32,399 bases of DNA, from contig CAIRCP010000172.1 in assembly GCA_903877095.1 (NCBI GenBank), positions 1 through 32,399 on the forward strand, written 5' to 3'. Shown here one piece after another: positions 10,454-17,761 of the stretch. Position 1 is the first letter of the stretch, and every line of letters starts with the position of its first letter. The notes beneath the pieces were generated by a model that had not been told where the DNA came from, did not search any database, and saw nothing but the letters and a program-made list of their open reading frames with translations. Source of the DNA: an uncultured Actinomycetes bacterium (GTDB lineage Bacteria > Actinomycetota > Actinomycetes > Mycobacteriales > Mycobacteriaceae). The translations under genes were made by a program, and so were the position numbers.

Positions 10454-11638
10454 CTAGACCATCGTGTCGCCGAGCGGAAGCCCGAACTCCTGATTGCCGT
10501 ACATCACATACGCCCGCTCGGCATCGTTGGCGGCGTGCACCCGGCCGGCGTGCGCGTCGCGCCAGAACCGTTGCAGCGCCTGGTCGTTGTTGAGCGCCGT
10601 TGCGCCCGCGGCTTCGAACAGCCGGTCGATCGAAGCGATGGCCCGGCCGGTGGCGCGGACCTGGTCGCGGCGGGCGCGGGCACGCAGTTCCATCGGAACC
10701 TCTTCGCCCGCACACAGTAGGGCGTATTCCTCGGCGAGGTTGCCCTTCAACTGCCGCCAGGCGGCGTCGATATCGCTGGCCGCCTCCGCGATACGAACCT
10801 TGGCGAACGGGTCGTCCTTGGCTTTCTCGCCGAAGAAGGCGGCGCGCACCCGCTTGCCCTGGTGTTCGACGTGCGCGTCGTACGCGCCGTAAGCCATCCC
10901 GACGATGGGGGTGGAGATCGTGGTGGGATGCATTGTGCCCCAGGGCATCCGGTAGACCGCGGCGGTGTTGGTCTTCAGACCGCCGGCCGATCCGTCATTC
11001 ATCGCGCCGTAGGACAGGAATCGGTGCCGCGGGACGAAGACGTCCTTGACGACCAAGGTGTTGCTGCCGGTGGCCTTCAGGCCGACCACATTCCAGTCGT
11101 CGCGGATCTGGTAGTCGCCCAACGGCATCAGGAAACTGCCGAAGTCCACCGGACGGCCGTCCTTGATGACCGGTCCGCCGACGAAGGTCCAGGTGACGTG
11201 GTCACATCCGGACGACCAGAGCCAGGTGCCGTTGACCAGATATCCGCCGTCGACGACGACGCCCGCGCCCATCGGTGCGTACGACGAGGACACCCGCACG
11301 CTGGGATCGTCGGCCCAGACGTCCTCCTGCGCCTTCTGGTCGAACTGCGCGAGATGCCAGTTGTGCACACCCAGGATGCCACCGGCCCACCCGGTCGACC
11401 CGCAGGCGCTGGCGATGCGGCGCACCGCTTCGAAGAACAGGGTGGGATCGGACTGAAGGCCGCCCCACTGCTCGGGTTGCAGCAGTTTGAAGAAACCGGC
11501 CTCCTCGAGGTCGGCGATGTTGGCATCGGGAAGCCGGCGCAGTTGCTCCGCCTCCGGTGCGCGCTCACGCAAGCGAGGAAGCAGATCATCGATGGCGGCA
11601 AGAACCGTCTGCGCGTCACGCTGCTGGATGGACGTCAC
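10454..11638 (-). CDS. hsaA: 3-HSA 4-hydroxylase oxygenase component HsaA
   Basis: HsaA is the flavin-dependent monooxygenase that hydroxylates 3-HSA at C4 using reduced FMN from HsaB. The 394-residue sequence has the group D monooxygenase/acyl-CoA-dehydrogenase-like architecture: an N-terminal helical domain (ADLEEAGFFKLLQPEQWGGL), a central beta domain (SSSYAPMGAGVVVDGGYLVNG, WSSGCDHVTW, DDWNVVGLKATGSN) and a C-terminal helical bundle ending GLPLGDTMV. The start at GTG 11638 (MTSIQQRD) is supported by GGGAGG about 6 nt upstream. It is first in hsaADCB, and its promoter region carries KstR boxes. The family's usual length is about 394 residues, so it appears intact. Confidence 0.96.
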   Translation of the reverse strand: MTSIQQRDAQTVLAAIDDLLPRLRERAPEAEQLRRLPDANIADLEEAGFFKLLQPEQWGGLQSDPTLFFEAVRRIASACGSTGWAGGILGVHNWHLAQFDQKAQEDVWADDPSVRVSSSYAPMGAGVVVDGGYLVNGTWLWSSGCDHVTWTFVGGPVIKDGRPVDFGSFLMPLGDYQIRDDWNVVGLKATGSNTLVVKDVFVPRHRFLSYGAMNDGSAGGLKTNTAAVYRMPWGTMHPTTISTPIVGMAYGAYDAHVEHQGKRVRAAFFGEKAKDDPFAKVRIAEAASDIDAAWRQLKGNLAEEYALLCAGEEVPMELRARARRDQVRATGRAIASIDRLFEAAGATALNNDQALQRFWRDAHAGRVHAANDAERAYVMYGNQEFGLPLGDTMV

Positions 11639-11675
11639 TGCATGCCTCCCGGAAGTGCGGAACTGCTCCTCAGAC

Positions 11676-11689
11676 TAGAACACGTTACG
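11676..11689. promoter_or_regulatory. KstR operator, hsaA side
   Basis: TAGAACACGTTACG matches the KstR consensus TNNAACNNGTTNNA except for the last base. It lies 38 bp upstream of the hsaA start in the hsaA/kshB-fragment divergent region. KstR binding is released by 3-oxo-cholest-4-en-26-oyl-CoA in characterised mycobacteria. Confidence 0.85.
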
Positions 11690-11743
11690 ATTTGTGTCGA
11701 GCAGACCGAACTCGTAGCTGGTAGGTCACTGTATTGTCATTTC

Positions 11744-11757
11744 TGTAACGTGTTCTA
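11744..11757. promoter_or_regulatory. KstR operator, kshB-fragment side
   Basis: TGTAACGTGTTCTA fits TNNAACNNGTTNNA at every fixed position. It lies 24 bp before the proposed GTG start at 11782 and is close to the reverse complement of the first box, so the two boxes flank the divergent promoter symmetrically. The 54 bp between them holds no other feature that I recognise. Confidence 0.88.
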
Positions 11758-11781
11758 GTTGTGGAAGGGATCGATCGTCCC

Positions 11782-12072
11782 GTGACGACCTCGGACAATC
11801 CGGCCACCGCCGTGGTGCATCTGGACGGACAGACCCATACCGTGTCGTGGCCGCGCAGTGCGAAGTTGCTCGATGTCCTACTGGACGGGGGAATCGAGGC
11901 GCCCTACTCCTGCCGGGAGGGTCACTGCGGCGCCTGCACGACGACCGTGCTGAGCGGTGAGGTCAACATGGAGAGCAACGACGTGCTCGACCCCGCCGAT
12001 CTGGCCGAAGGACTGATCCTGGCTTGCCAATCGCACCCGGTGAGCGACGAGGTCGAGGTCACCTACGACTGA
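11782..12072 (+). CDS. Stand-alone [2Fe-2S] ferredoxin domain, C-terminal remnant of KshB
   Basis: This 96-residue protein matches only the plant-type ferredoxin domain at the C terminus of KshB, the reductase of 3-ketosteroid 9-alpha-hydroxylase. The family hallmarks are VVHLDGQTHTVSWPRSAKLLDVLL and the cluster cysteines C44, C49, C52 and C82 (C-x4-C-x2-C-x29-C). Full KshB has about 350 residues, with an FAD domain and an NADH domain first; both are absent. Only 143 bp separate this gene from hsaA, with a TAA stop in frame at 11746-11748, so no upstream half exists here. GTG 11782 is preferred to GTG 11761 because GGAAGGGA (11763-11770) precedes it. The protein could still carry electrons if another reductase partners it. 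The truncation relative to KshB is seen; its consequence is inference. Confidence 0.85.
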   Translation: MTTSDNPATAVVHLDGQTHTVSWPRSAKLLDVLLDGGIEAPYSCREGHCGACTTTVLSGEVNMESNDVLDPADLAEGLILACQSHPVSDEVEVTYD

Positions 12073-12082
12073 ACCGTGGATT

Positions 12083-14248
12083 TCAGCGCGGCAACCCGAG
12101 CAGCCGCTCCCCGGCCATGGTGAGCAGGATCTGCTCGGTGCCGCCGGCGATCGACAGGCACCGGGTGTTCAGGAAGCTCTGTACCGCGTCGTTGTGGACG
12201 ATCCCGGCGCCCGGCGACTGTTCCATCCGGAACTCTTCGAACCCCTGGCGGTACCGAACGCCGATCAGCTTGCGGGCGCTGGCCTCCGCTCCGGTGTCCC
12301 GGCCGCCCACCGCGAGTTGGGCGATGCGGTGATCCAGCAGCGAGCCGACCTGGGCAGCCAGCAGCAGCTCGCCGAGGCGCTCGGCGATCGCCGGGTCCAG
12401 TTCCGAGCCGGACAGCGCGCGCAGCATCTGTTCCATCGGGTTGCCCAGGGCAGTGCCGTGCGCCATCGCGACGCGCTCGCTGGCCAGGGTCGAACGGGCC
12501 AGCCGCCAGCCGTCGTTGACGGCGCCCACCACCATGTCGTCGGGGACGAACACGTCGTCGAAGAACACCTCGTTGAACAACTCGTCACCGGTGATCTCCC
12601 GCAGCGGGCGGATCACGATGCCCGGCGAGCGCATATCGACCAGGAAGTAGGTGATCCCTTTATGTTTCGGAGCGCCGAGGTCCGTTCTCGCCAGGCAGAC
12701 GCCCCAGTCGGCCTTGTGCGCGGCCGACGTCCACACCTTCTGCCCGTTCAGTTTCCAACCGCCCTCGGCGCGTTCGGCTTTCGTGCGCAAAGCGGCCAGG
12801 TCCGAACCGGCCTCCGGCTCGCTGAACAGCTGGCACCACACCAACTCACCGCGCAGTGTGGCCGGCACGAAGTGGGCGATCTGCTCGGGCGTGCCGGCTT
12901 CGAGGATGGTGGGCACCGCCCACCAACCGATCACCAGGTCGGGGCGCTGCACACCGGCCGCGGTCAGTTCCTGGTCGATCAGCAGTTGCTCGGCCGGTGC
13001 GGCGCCCCGACCGTAAGGCGCCGGCCAGTGCGGGGCCAGCAACCCGGCGTCGGCGAGGGCGCGCTGACGATTCTCGGTCGGCTGTGCGGCGACCTGAGCC
13101 ACCGCGGCACTGATCTCCGGGCGCAGATCCGCCACGGAGTGCAGGTCGATGTGCAGGTCGCGGCGCAGTCCCGCGACCGTCAACTCGGCGACCCGGCGCA
13201 ACCACCGGGTCCGCCCGCCCAGGAACTGACCGATCCCGTAGGCGCGCCGCAGATACAGGTGCGCGTCGTGCTCCCAGGTGATCCCGATACCGCCGAGCAC
13301 CTGGATGCAGTCCTTGGCGTTGGCTTTGGCGGCGTCGATACCGGCCGCGGCCGCCACCGCAGCGGCGATGGCCAACTGGTCGTCGTCATCGCCGGCGGCG
13401 GCCGCCGCCGCGTCGGTCCCGATGGACGCGGCCGCCGCCGCGTCGGTCACGATGGACGCGGCCGCCGCCGCGTCGGCCGCCGCGACGCTGACCTGTTGGG
13501 AACGCAGCAGCATCTCGGCGCACATGTGCTTGACGGCCTGGAAACTGCCGATCGGCTTGCCGAACTGCTCGCGCACCTTGGCGTACTCCGCGGCGGTGTC
13601 CAACGCCCATCGGGCGATGCCCGCGGCTTCGGCGGTCAGCACGGTGGCGGCCAGATCCTCGAACCGCCGCCGTGAGACCGGCACGGGAGTGGCCGGTGCG
13701 CCATCCAGCGTGACCTTCGCCAGTGATCGGGAAAAGTCGCTGGCCGCAAGGGGTTCCACCGTCACTCCCGGGCCCGCGGCGTCCACCAGAACCACCCGGT
13801 CGCCGACCGGCAGCAGCAGCACCCCGGACTCCCGGGCGCCCAGGACGTACTCGGCCGACCCGGACACCCGACCGCCGTCGTCACGCAGATCGGCCTGCAG
13901 TGCGATACCGGCCGTCGCCTCTCCTGACGAAAGCGCCTCCAGCACAACGGGATCGGTCAGCACCAGGGTGGCCAGCGCGGTCGTGGCGACGGGCCCGGGC
14001 ACCAGGGCGCGGGCGGCTTCCTCGACCATGGCGCACAAATCCCCGACCGTTCCGCCCGCTCCGCCTGCGTGCTCATCGACGGCTACCCCGAGCAGTCCCA
14101 GATCGGCGGCACCCTCGTACACCGCCCGCCAGGCGTCGGGCCGGCCCTGCTCGATATCGCGCACCGCGGCGGTGGTGGCGACGGTCGCCGACCATTGGCG
14201 GACCAAATCACGCGCCGCGAACTGTTCGTCGGTGACAGAGGCGGCCAC
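12083..14248 (-). CDS. fadE34: Fused two-domain acyl-CoA dehydrogenase FadE34 (ChsE3)
   Basis: This flavin-dependent dehydrogenase of steroid side-chain beta-oxidation is known in mycobacteria to act on CoA thioesters with a shortened (five-carbon) side chain. The 721 residues comprise two acyl-CoA dehydrogenase modules. The first runs from 1 to about 350, with GFQAVKHM-like FGKPIGSFQAVKHMCAEM and VLGGIGITWEHDAHLYLRRA. The second runs from about 360 to 721, with WCQLFSEPEAGSDLA, LNGQKVWTSAAH, LASERVAM and a C-terminal IAGGTEQILLTMAGERLLGL. GTG 14248 is preceded by GAGGAG. A KstR box lies 50 bp upstream in the region shared with kstR. An Ala/Asp-rich loop at about residues 257-290 is lengthened by a 30-bp tandem repeat. 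It converges with the KshB fragment at a 10-bp gap. Confidence 0.94.
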   Translation of the reverse strand: MAASVTDEQFAARDLVRQWSATVATTAAVRDIEQGRPDAWRAVYEGAADLGLLGVAVDEHAGGAGGTVGDLCAMVEEAARALVPGPVATTALATLVLTDPVVLEALSSGEATAGIALQADLRDDGGRVSGSAEYVLGARESGVLLLPVGDRVVLVDAAGPGVTVEPLAASDFSRSLAKVTLDGAPATPVPVSRRRFEDLAATVLTAEAAGIARWALDTAAEYAKVREQFGKPIGSFQAVKHMCAEMLLRSQQVSVAAADAAAAASIVTDAAAAASIGTDAAAAAAGDDDDQLAIAAAVAAAAGIDAAKANAKDCIQVLGGIGITWEHDAHLYLRRAYGIGQFLGGRTRWLRRVAELTVAGLRRDLHIDLHSVADLRPEISAAVAQVAAQPTENRQRALADAGLLAPHWPAPYGRGAAPAEQLLIDQELTAAGVQRPDLVIGWWAVPTILEAGTPEQIAHFVPATLRGELVWCQLFSEPEAGSDLAALRTKAERAEGGWKLNGQKVWTSAAHKADWGVCLARTDLGAPKHKGITYFLVDMRSPGIVIRPLREITGDELFNEVFFDDVFVPDDMVVGAVNDGWRLARSTLASERVAMAHGTALGNPMEQMLRALSGSELDPAIAERLGELLLAAQVGSLLDHRIAQLAVGGRDTGAEASARKLIGVRYRQGFEEFRMEQSPGAGIVHNDAVQSFLNTRCLSIAGGTEQILLTMAGERLLGLPR
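13401..13476. repeat. 30-bp in-frame tandem repeat inside fadE34
   Basis: The unit starts GCCGCCGCCGCGTCGGT and ends GATGGACGCG. Copies lie at 13401-13430 and 13431-13460 (one mismatch), with a partial third at 13461-13476. Each full unit adds 10 residues of the type AAAAS-I-V/G-TD to the protein, in a loop between helices of the first dehydrogenase module. The unit keeps the reading frame, so it is probably a slippage or recombination expansion. Confidence 0.9.
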
Positions 14249-14297
14249 TGCACTCCTCGGGTCGGCGGGGAAAGCGGGTTCATCAGGTCAAACCCAC

Positions 14298-14311
14298 TAG
14301 AACGTGTTCTA
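14298..14311. promoter_or_regulatory. KstR operator, fadE34/kstR divergent promoter
   Basis: TAGAACGTGTTCTA is a perfect 14-bp palindrome matching the KstR consensus. It lies between the divergent fadE34 (start 14248) and kstR (start 14375) genes, which implies repression of fadE34 and autoregulation of kstR. Confidence 0.94.
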
Positions 14312-14374
14312 ATAGTGCCAGCGGTGCTCCGTCAAGTCGACAGGGGCGCAATGGCACAGAAGGAGCTCACAACA

Positions 14375-15037
14375 GTGTCGTCGCCAGCGCAGAAGTCGGG
14401 CGCCGCCGGTCCCGGATCCCAGCCCCGCGAAGTGATGCCGGTGTCTGTTCTGGCCGAGTCGGAATTGGGCTCCGAAGCCCAGCGCGAACGACGAAAGCGC
14501 ATCCTCGACGCGACGCTGGCGATCGCCTCCAAGGGCGGTTACGAGGCGGTCCAGATGCGCGCGGTGGCCGACCGTGCCGACGTCGCGGTCGGAACGCTCT
14601 ACCGCTATTTCCCGTCGAAGGTGCACCTGCTGGTGTCAGCACTCGGCCGGGAGTTCGAGCGCATCGACGCCAAGACCGACCGCACGACCGTCACCGGCGG
14701 GACGCCGTATCAGCGGCTGAATGGCATGGTGAGCAAGCTCAACCGGGCGATGCAGCGCAATCCCCTGCTCACCGAAGCGATGACGCGCGCCTACGTGTTC
14801 GCCGACGCGTCGGCCGCCGGCGAAGTGGATCACGTCGAGAAGATCATCGACAGCATGTTCGCCCGCGCGATGAGCGACGGCGAGCCGTCCGAGGATCAGT
14901 ACCACATCGCCCGGGTGATCTCTGATGTCTGGCTATCGAATCTGCTGGCCTGGCTCACCCGTCGCGCATCGGCGAGCGACGTCAGCAAGCGGCTGGATCT
15001 CGCGGTACGACTGCTGCTCGGGGAGCACGGGAACTAG
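14375..15037 (+). CDS. kstR: TetR-family repressor of cholesterol catabolism KstR
   Basis: KstR represses the sterol upper-pathway and ring-degradation genes until a 3-oxo-steroid-CoA ligand binds. The core sequence is AESELGSEAQRERRKRILDATLAIASKGGYEAVQMRAVADRADVAVGTLYRYFPSKVHLL-like and contains the TetR helix-turn-helix (VADRADVAVGTLYRYFPSK), followed by the ligand-binding domain (RNPLLTEAMTRAYVF, HIARVISDVWLSNLLAWLTRR). GTG 14375 gives 220 residues beginning MSSPAQ, the length of the M. tuberculosis protein, and is preceded by AAGGAG. An in-frame ATG at 14351 and another at 14435 are alternatives. Only the first 35 or so residues diverge. It stands divergent to fadE34 with one KstR box between them. 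Confidence 0.95.
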   Translation: MSSPAQKSGAAGPGSQPREVMPVSVLAESELGSEAQRERRKRILDATLAIASKGGYEAVQMRAVADRADVAVGTLYRYFPSKVHLLVSALGREFERIDAKTDRTTVTGGTPYQRLNGMVSKLNRAMQRNPLLTEAMTRAYVFADASAAGEVDHVEKIIDSMFARAMSDGEPSEDQYHIARVISDVWLSNLLAWLTRRASASDVSKRLDLAVRLLLGEHGN

Positions 15038-15074
15038 CTGCCCATCGGAGCAACGGCGCCCGGCCGGCATCCAC

Positions 15075-15098
15075 TAGACTTAATGGAAACGGTTTTCG
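15075..15098 (+). promoter_or_regulatory. Probable Zur (FurB) box over the znuA promoter
   Basis: TGGAAAC-G-GTTTTCG (15084-15098) is a 7-1-7 inverted repeat similar to the mycobacterial Zur box type TGAAAAT-N-ATTTTCA. It directly follows a TANNNT -10 box (TAGACT, 15075-15080) and so would cover the transcription start. It precedes genes for zinc uptake, which fits repression when zinc is ample. The match is by eye. Confidence 0.6.
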
Positions 15099-15121
15099 TT
15101 TTCAGTCGGAGGGTCGTCGAG

Positions 15122-16048
15122 TTGCGCAGCAATACGCCTGCCAGGCTGCGCGCCGTCGTCGCCATGACGGCCGCGGCAGTCCTCGTCGCCGGCGGATGCA
15201 GCCGCGGCGAATCCACCCAGGCCCGGAAGGCCGCTGCCGGCCCACCGACCGTGGTGGCGTCCACCGACGTGTGGGGCAGCGTCGCGCAGGCCGTCGCCGG
15301 TGACGACGCGCCGGTGTCGTCGATCATCAAAAGCGGATCGGCCGATCCGCACTCCTTCGAGCCCAGCCCAGTGAACGCCGCGCAACTCGCCGACGCCTCG
15401 ATCGTGGTGTACAACGGCGGCGGCTACGACCCGTGGGTCGACGCCGTGCTGAAGAACCACCCCGACGTGCCGTCGGTCAACGCCTACTCGCTGCGCAACG
15501 CCGCCGGCGAGCCGCAACCTGCTAACGAACACGTCTTCTACGACGTGGGAACCGCGGTCGCCGTCGCTGCTGACCTGGCCACCAAGCTGGCCGCCGCCGA
15601 TCCGGACAAGGCCGATCACTACGGCTCGCGGGCACAGGAATTCGCCCGCCGCGCCGACACCGTCCGGGCGGCCGAGGATCGGCTTCGCACCGCGCACCCG
15701 GGTGCGGCGGTGGTCGCCACCGAACCCGTCGCGCACTACCTGCTGAGCGCCACCGGGCTCACCGACAAGACGCCGCCCGGATTCACCGCGGCCGTCGAGC
15801 AGGACACCGACCCCGCGCCCGCCGACATGGCCGCCGTACTCGACCTCATCACAAGCCGCAGCGTGGCGGCCGTCATCTTCAACGACCAGACCGTCACTGC
15901 GGCCACCCGTCAGGTCCGCGCCGCGGCCGAGAAGGCGGGAGTACCCATCGTCTCAGTAACCGAGACGCTGCCGGCGGGGGTGGACTACCTCACCTGGCAG
16001 ACCGATACCGTGACGAGACTGACCGACGCGCTGAGAGAGAACCGTTAG
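15122..16048 (+). CDS. znuA: Zinc ABC transporter substrate-binding lipoprotein ZnuA-like
   Basis: This is the extracytoplasmic binding protein of a cluster A-I metal ABC importer, anchored as a lipoprotein. A signal peptide ends in the lipobox VAGGC (Cys26). Metal-site motifs follow: SADPHSFEPSP (His77), NEHVFYD, ATEPVAHYLLSATGL and an acidic FNDQ, replacing the HHH+D/E ligands of ZnuA/TroA proteins. The short His-rich loop of some ZnuA proteins is absent, so zinc versus manganese is judged from the Zur-like promoter. I prefer TTG 15122 because GGAGGG lies about 8 nt upstream and an ATG at 15083 falls within the proposed Zur box and would put 13 odd residues before the signal peptide. It is followed after 2 bp by the ATPase gene. 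Confidence 0.87.
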   Translation: MRSNTPARLRAVVAMTAAAVLVAGGCSRGESTQARKAAAGPPTVVASTDVWGSVAQAVAGDDAPVSSIIKSGSADPHSFEPSPVNAAQLADASIVVYNGGGYDPWVDAVLKNHPDVPSVNAYSLRNAAGEPQPANEHVFYDVGTAVAVAADLATKLAAADPDKADHYGSRAQEFARRADTVRAAEDRLRTAHPGAAVVATEPVAHYLLSATGLTDKTPPGFTAAVEQDTDPAPADMAAVLDLITSRSVAAVIFNDQTVTAATRQVRAAAEKAGVPIVSVTETLPAGVDYLTWQTDTVTRLTDALRENR

Positions 16049-16050
16049 CC

Positions 16051-16872
16051 ATGCCGGTCGACGCACCGCCGGTCGTCACGCTCTCCGGTGCGCGGTTGGC
16101 CTTCGGCGACCGCGTCCTGTGGGACCACCTCGATCTCACGGTGACGGCCGGCGAGTTCATCGCCATCCTCGGCCCGAACGGCACCGGGAAGACGTCACTG
16201 CTGAAAGTTCTGCTCGGCCAGCTTCCGCTGAGCGCCGGTACCGCGAACGTCGAGGGCGAACCGGTGCGGGCCGGCAGCAACCGGATCGGCTACGTGCCAC
16301 AACACCGGGCCGTCGATCGCGGACTCTCGCTGCGCGGACGCGACCTGGTCCAGTTGGGCGTCGACGGACACCGCTGGGGGGTGGCACCGCTGCGGCAACG
16401 CGATCGCGCCGCCCGGCGGGCCGCCGTCGAGCGGGCCCTGGTGGAAGTTCAGGGGCTGCCACTGGCCTCCGTACCGGTCGGGGTGATGTCCGGTGGGGAG
16501 TTGCAGCGGGTCCGGATCGCCCAGGCGCTGGCCAGCGATCCGGCGCTACTGCTGTGCGATGAGCCGCTGCTCAATCTCGATCCCGCCAACGCCCGCCTGG
16601 TCGCCGGCCTGATCGACCGTCGCCGCCGCGCGGGCACCGCGGTCCTGTTCGTCACGCACGAAGTCAACCCCGTCCTGCCGTACGTGGACCGGATCCTCTA
16701 TTTGGTCGACGGCCGGTTCCGGATCGGCAGCGTCGCGGAGGTGATGACCTCGCAGACACTCTCGGCGCTGTACCGCGCCGACATCCAGGTGGTCAAAGTC
16801 GGCGACCGGTACGTCGTCGTCGGCGAACACCTCGACCACTCCGGACACACCCGCGGGCACAGCCATGAATGA
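16051..16872 (+). CDS. znuC: Zinc ABC transporter ATP-binding protein ZnuC-like
   Basis: This 273-residue ATPase powers the metal importer. Visible are Walker A GPNGTGKTS (41-49), the Q-loop in GYVPQHR, the ABC signature MSGGELQRVRIAQAL (from 146), Walker B LLLCDEP (166-172), the D-loop NLDPAN and the switch histidine in FVTHEVN. The C terminus is rich in His (EHLDHSGHTRGHSHE), which could bind zinc on the cytoplasmic side. It starts 2 bp after znuA and overlaps the permease gene by 8 bp, so the three genes form one operon. Confidence 0.93.
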   Translation: MPVDAPPVVTLSGARLAFGDRVLWDHLDLTVTAGEFIAILGPNGTGKTSLLKVLLGQLPLSAGTANVEGEPVRAGSNRIGYVPQHRAVDRGLSLRGRDLVQLGVDGHRWGVAPLRQRDRAARRAAVERALVEVQGLPLASVPVGVMSGGELQRVRIAQALASDPALLLCDEPLLNLDPANARLVAGLIDRRRRAGTAVLFVTHEVNPVLPYVDRILYLVDGRFRIGSVAEVMTSQTLSALYRADIQVVKVGDRYVVVGEHLDHSGHTRGHSHE

Positions 16873-17731
16873 CAAACTCGCCCATCTGCTGAACAACATC
16901 TTCGCCTTCCGCATCACCGCCGATCTGCTCAGCCGCGACTTCGTCCAGCAGGCGCTGATCGCCGCGGCACTACTGGCACTGGTCGCCGGGCTGATCGGGC
17001 CGTTCATCGTGATGCGGCAGATGTCGTTCGCCGTCCACGGCTCCAGCGAGCTTTCCCTGACCGGCGCGTCCTTCGCCCTACTGACCGGTCTCAACGTCGG
17101 CCTCGGGGCGCTGGTCGGAAGTGCTTTGGCGGCAATACTTTTCGGGTTTCTGGGGCAGCGCGCACGGGAACGCGACTCGGCGATCGGCGTGGTACTGGCC
17201 TTCGGCCTGGGCCTTGCGGTGCTGTTCATCCATCTCTACCCGGGCAGGGCCGGCACCAGCTTCGCGCTGCTGACCGGGCAGATCGTCGGCGTCGGATACT
17301 CCGGGCTCACGCTGCTCGGTGTCGTCACGGTGGCAGTGATCGCGGTCCTGGCCGCCAGCTACCGGCCGCTGCTGTTCGCCACCGCCGATCCTGAAGTGGC
17401 CGCGGCGCGCGGGGTGCCGGTGCGGGCGCTGGGCATCGTGTTCGCCGGTCTCGTCGGGGTCGTGGCCGCCCAGGGCGTGCAGATCGTCGGAGCGCTTCTG
17501 GTGATGTCGCTGCTCATCACACCGGCGGCGGCCGCGGCCCGGGTGTTCAGCTCACCGGTCGCGACCATCGCCGCCTCGGTGGTGTTCGCCGAGATCGCGG
17601 CGGTCGGGGGGCTGGTGTTGTCGCTGGCGCCCGGCGTTCCGGTGTCGGTGTTCGTCACCACCATTTCGTTCGTCATATATCTGGTGTGCTGGGCGGTCAG
17701 CCGCCGCCGGCATGACCCCGCGGCGGCCTGA
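16865..17731 (+). CDS. znuB: Zinc ABC transporter permease ZnuB-like
   Basis: This 288-residue integral membrane protein of the ABC-3 permease family has about eight hydrophobic segments, beginning QQALIAAALLALVAGLIGPFIV and including LVGSALAAILFGFL, VVLAFGLGLAVLFIHLY, LLGVVTVAVIAVLAAS, ALGIVFAGLVGVVAAQG and ISFVIYLVCWAV. The family motif VHGSSELSLTGAS lies in the first third and VQIVGALLVMSLLITPAAAAA in the last third. The ATG at 16865 lies inside the last codons of znuC. It completes znuA-znuC-znuB. Confidence 0.92.
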   Translation: MNDKLAHLLNNIFAFRITADLLSRDFVQQALIAAALLALVAGLIGPFIVMRQMSFAVHGSSELSLTGASFALLTGLNVGLGALVGSALAAILFGFLGQRARERDSAIGVVLAFGLGLAVLFIHLYPGRAGTSFALLTGQIVGVGYSGLTLLGVVTVAVIAVLAASYRPLLFATADPEVAAARGVPVRALGIVFAGLVGVVAAQGVQIVGALLVMSLLITPAAAAARVFSSPVATIAASVVFAEIAAVGGLVLSLAPGVPVSVFVTTISFVIYLVCWAVSRRRHDPAAA

Positions 17732-17748
17732 TCCCCGCCCAACGGATC

Positions 17749-17754
17749 TAGTCT
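17749..17754 (+). promoter_or_regulatory. TANNNT -10 box placed for leaderless pxpA transcription
   Basis: TAGTCT is followed by 7 nt and then the pxpA ATG (17762). There is no Shine-Dalgarno sequence in the 30-bp gap after znuB. This suggests that pxpA and the MBL gene have their own leaderless promoter besides any read-through from znuACB. Confidence 0.5.
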
Positions 17755-17761
17755 GAGAACC

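Noticed and set aside
12194..13675. A 493-codon plus-strand frame over fadE34.
   Set aside because: It is the antisense shadow of a conserved two-domain dehydrogenase and has no recognisable motif.
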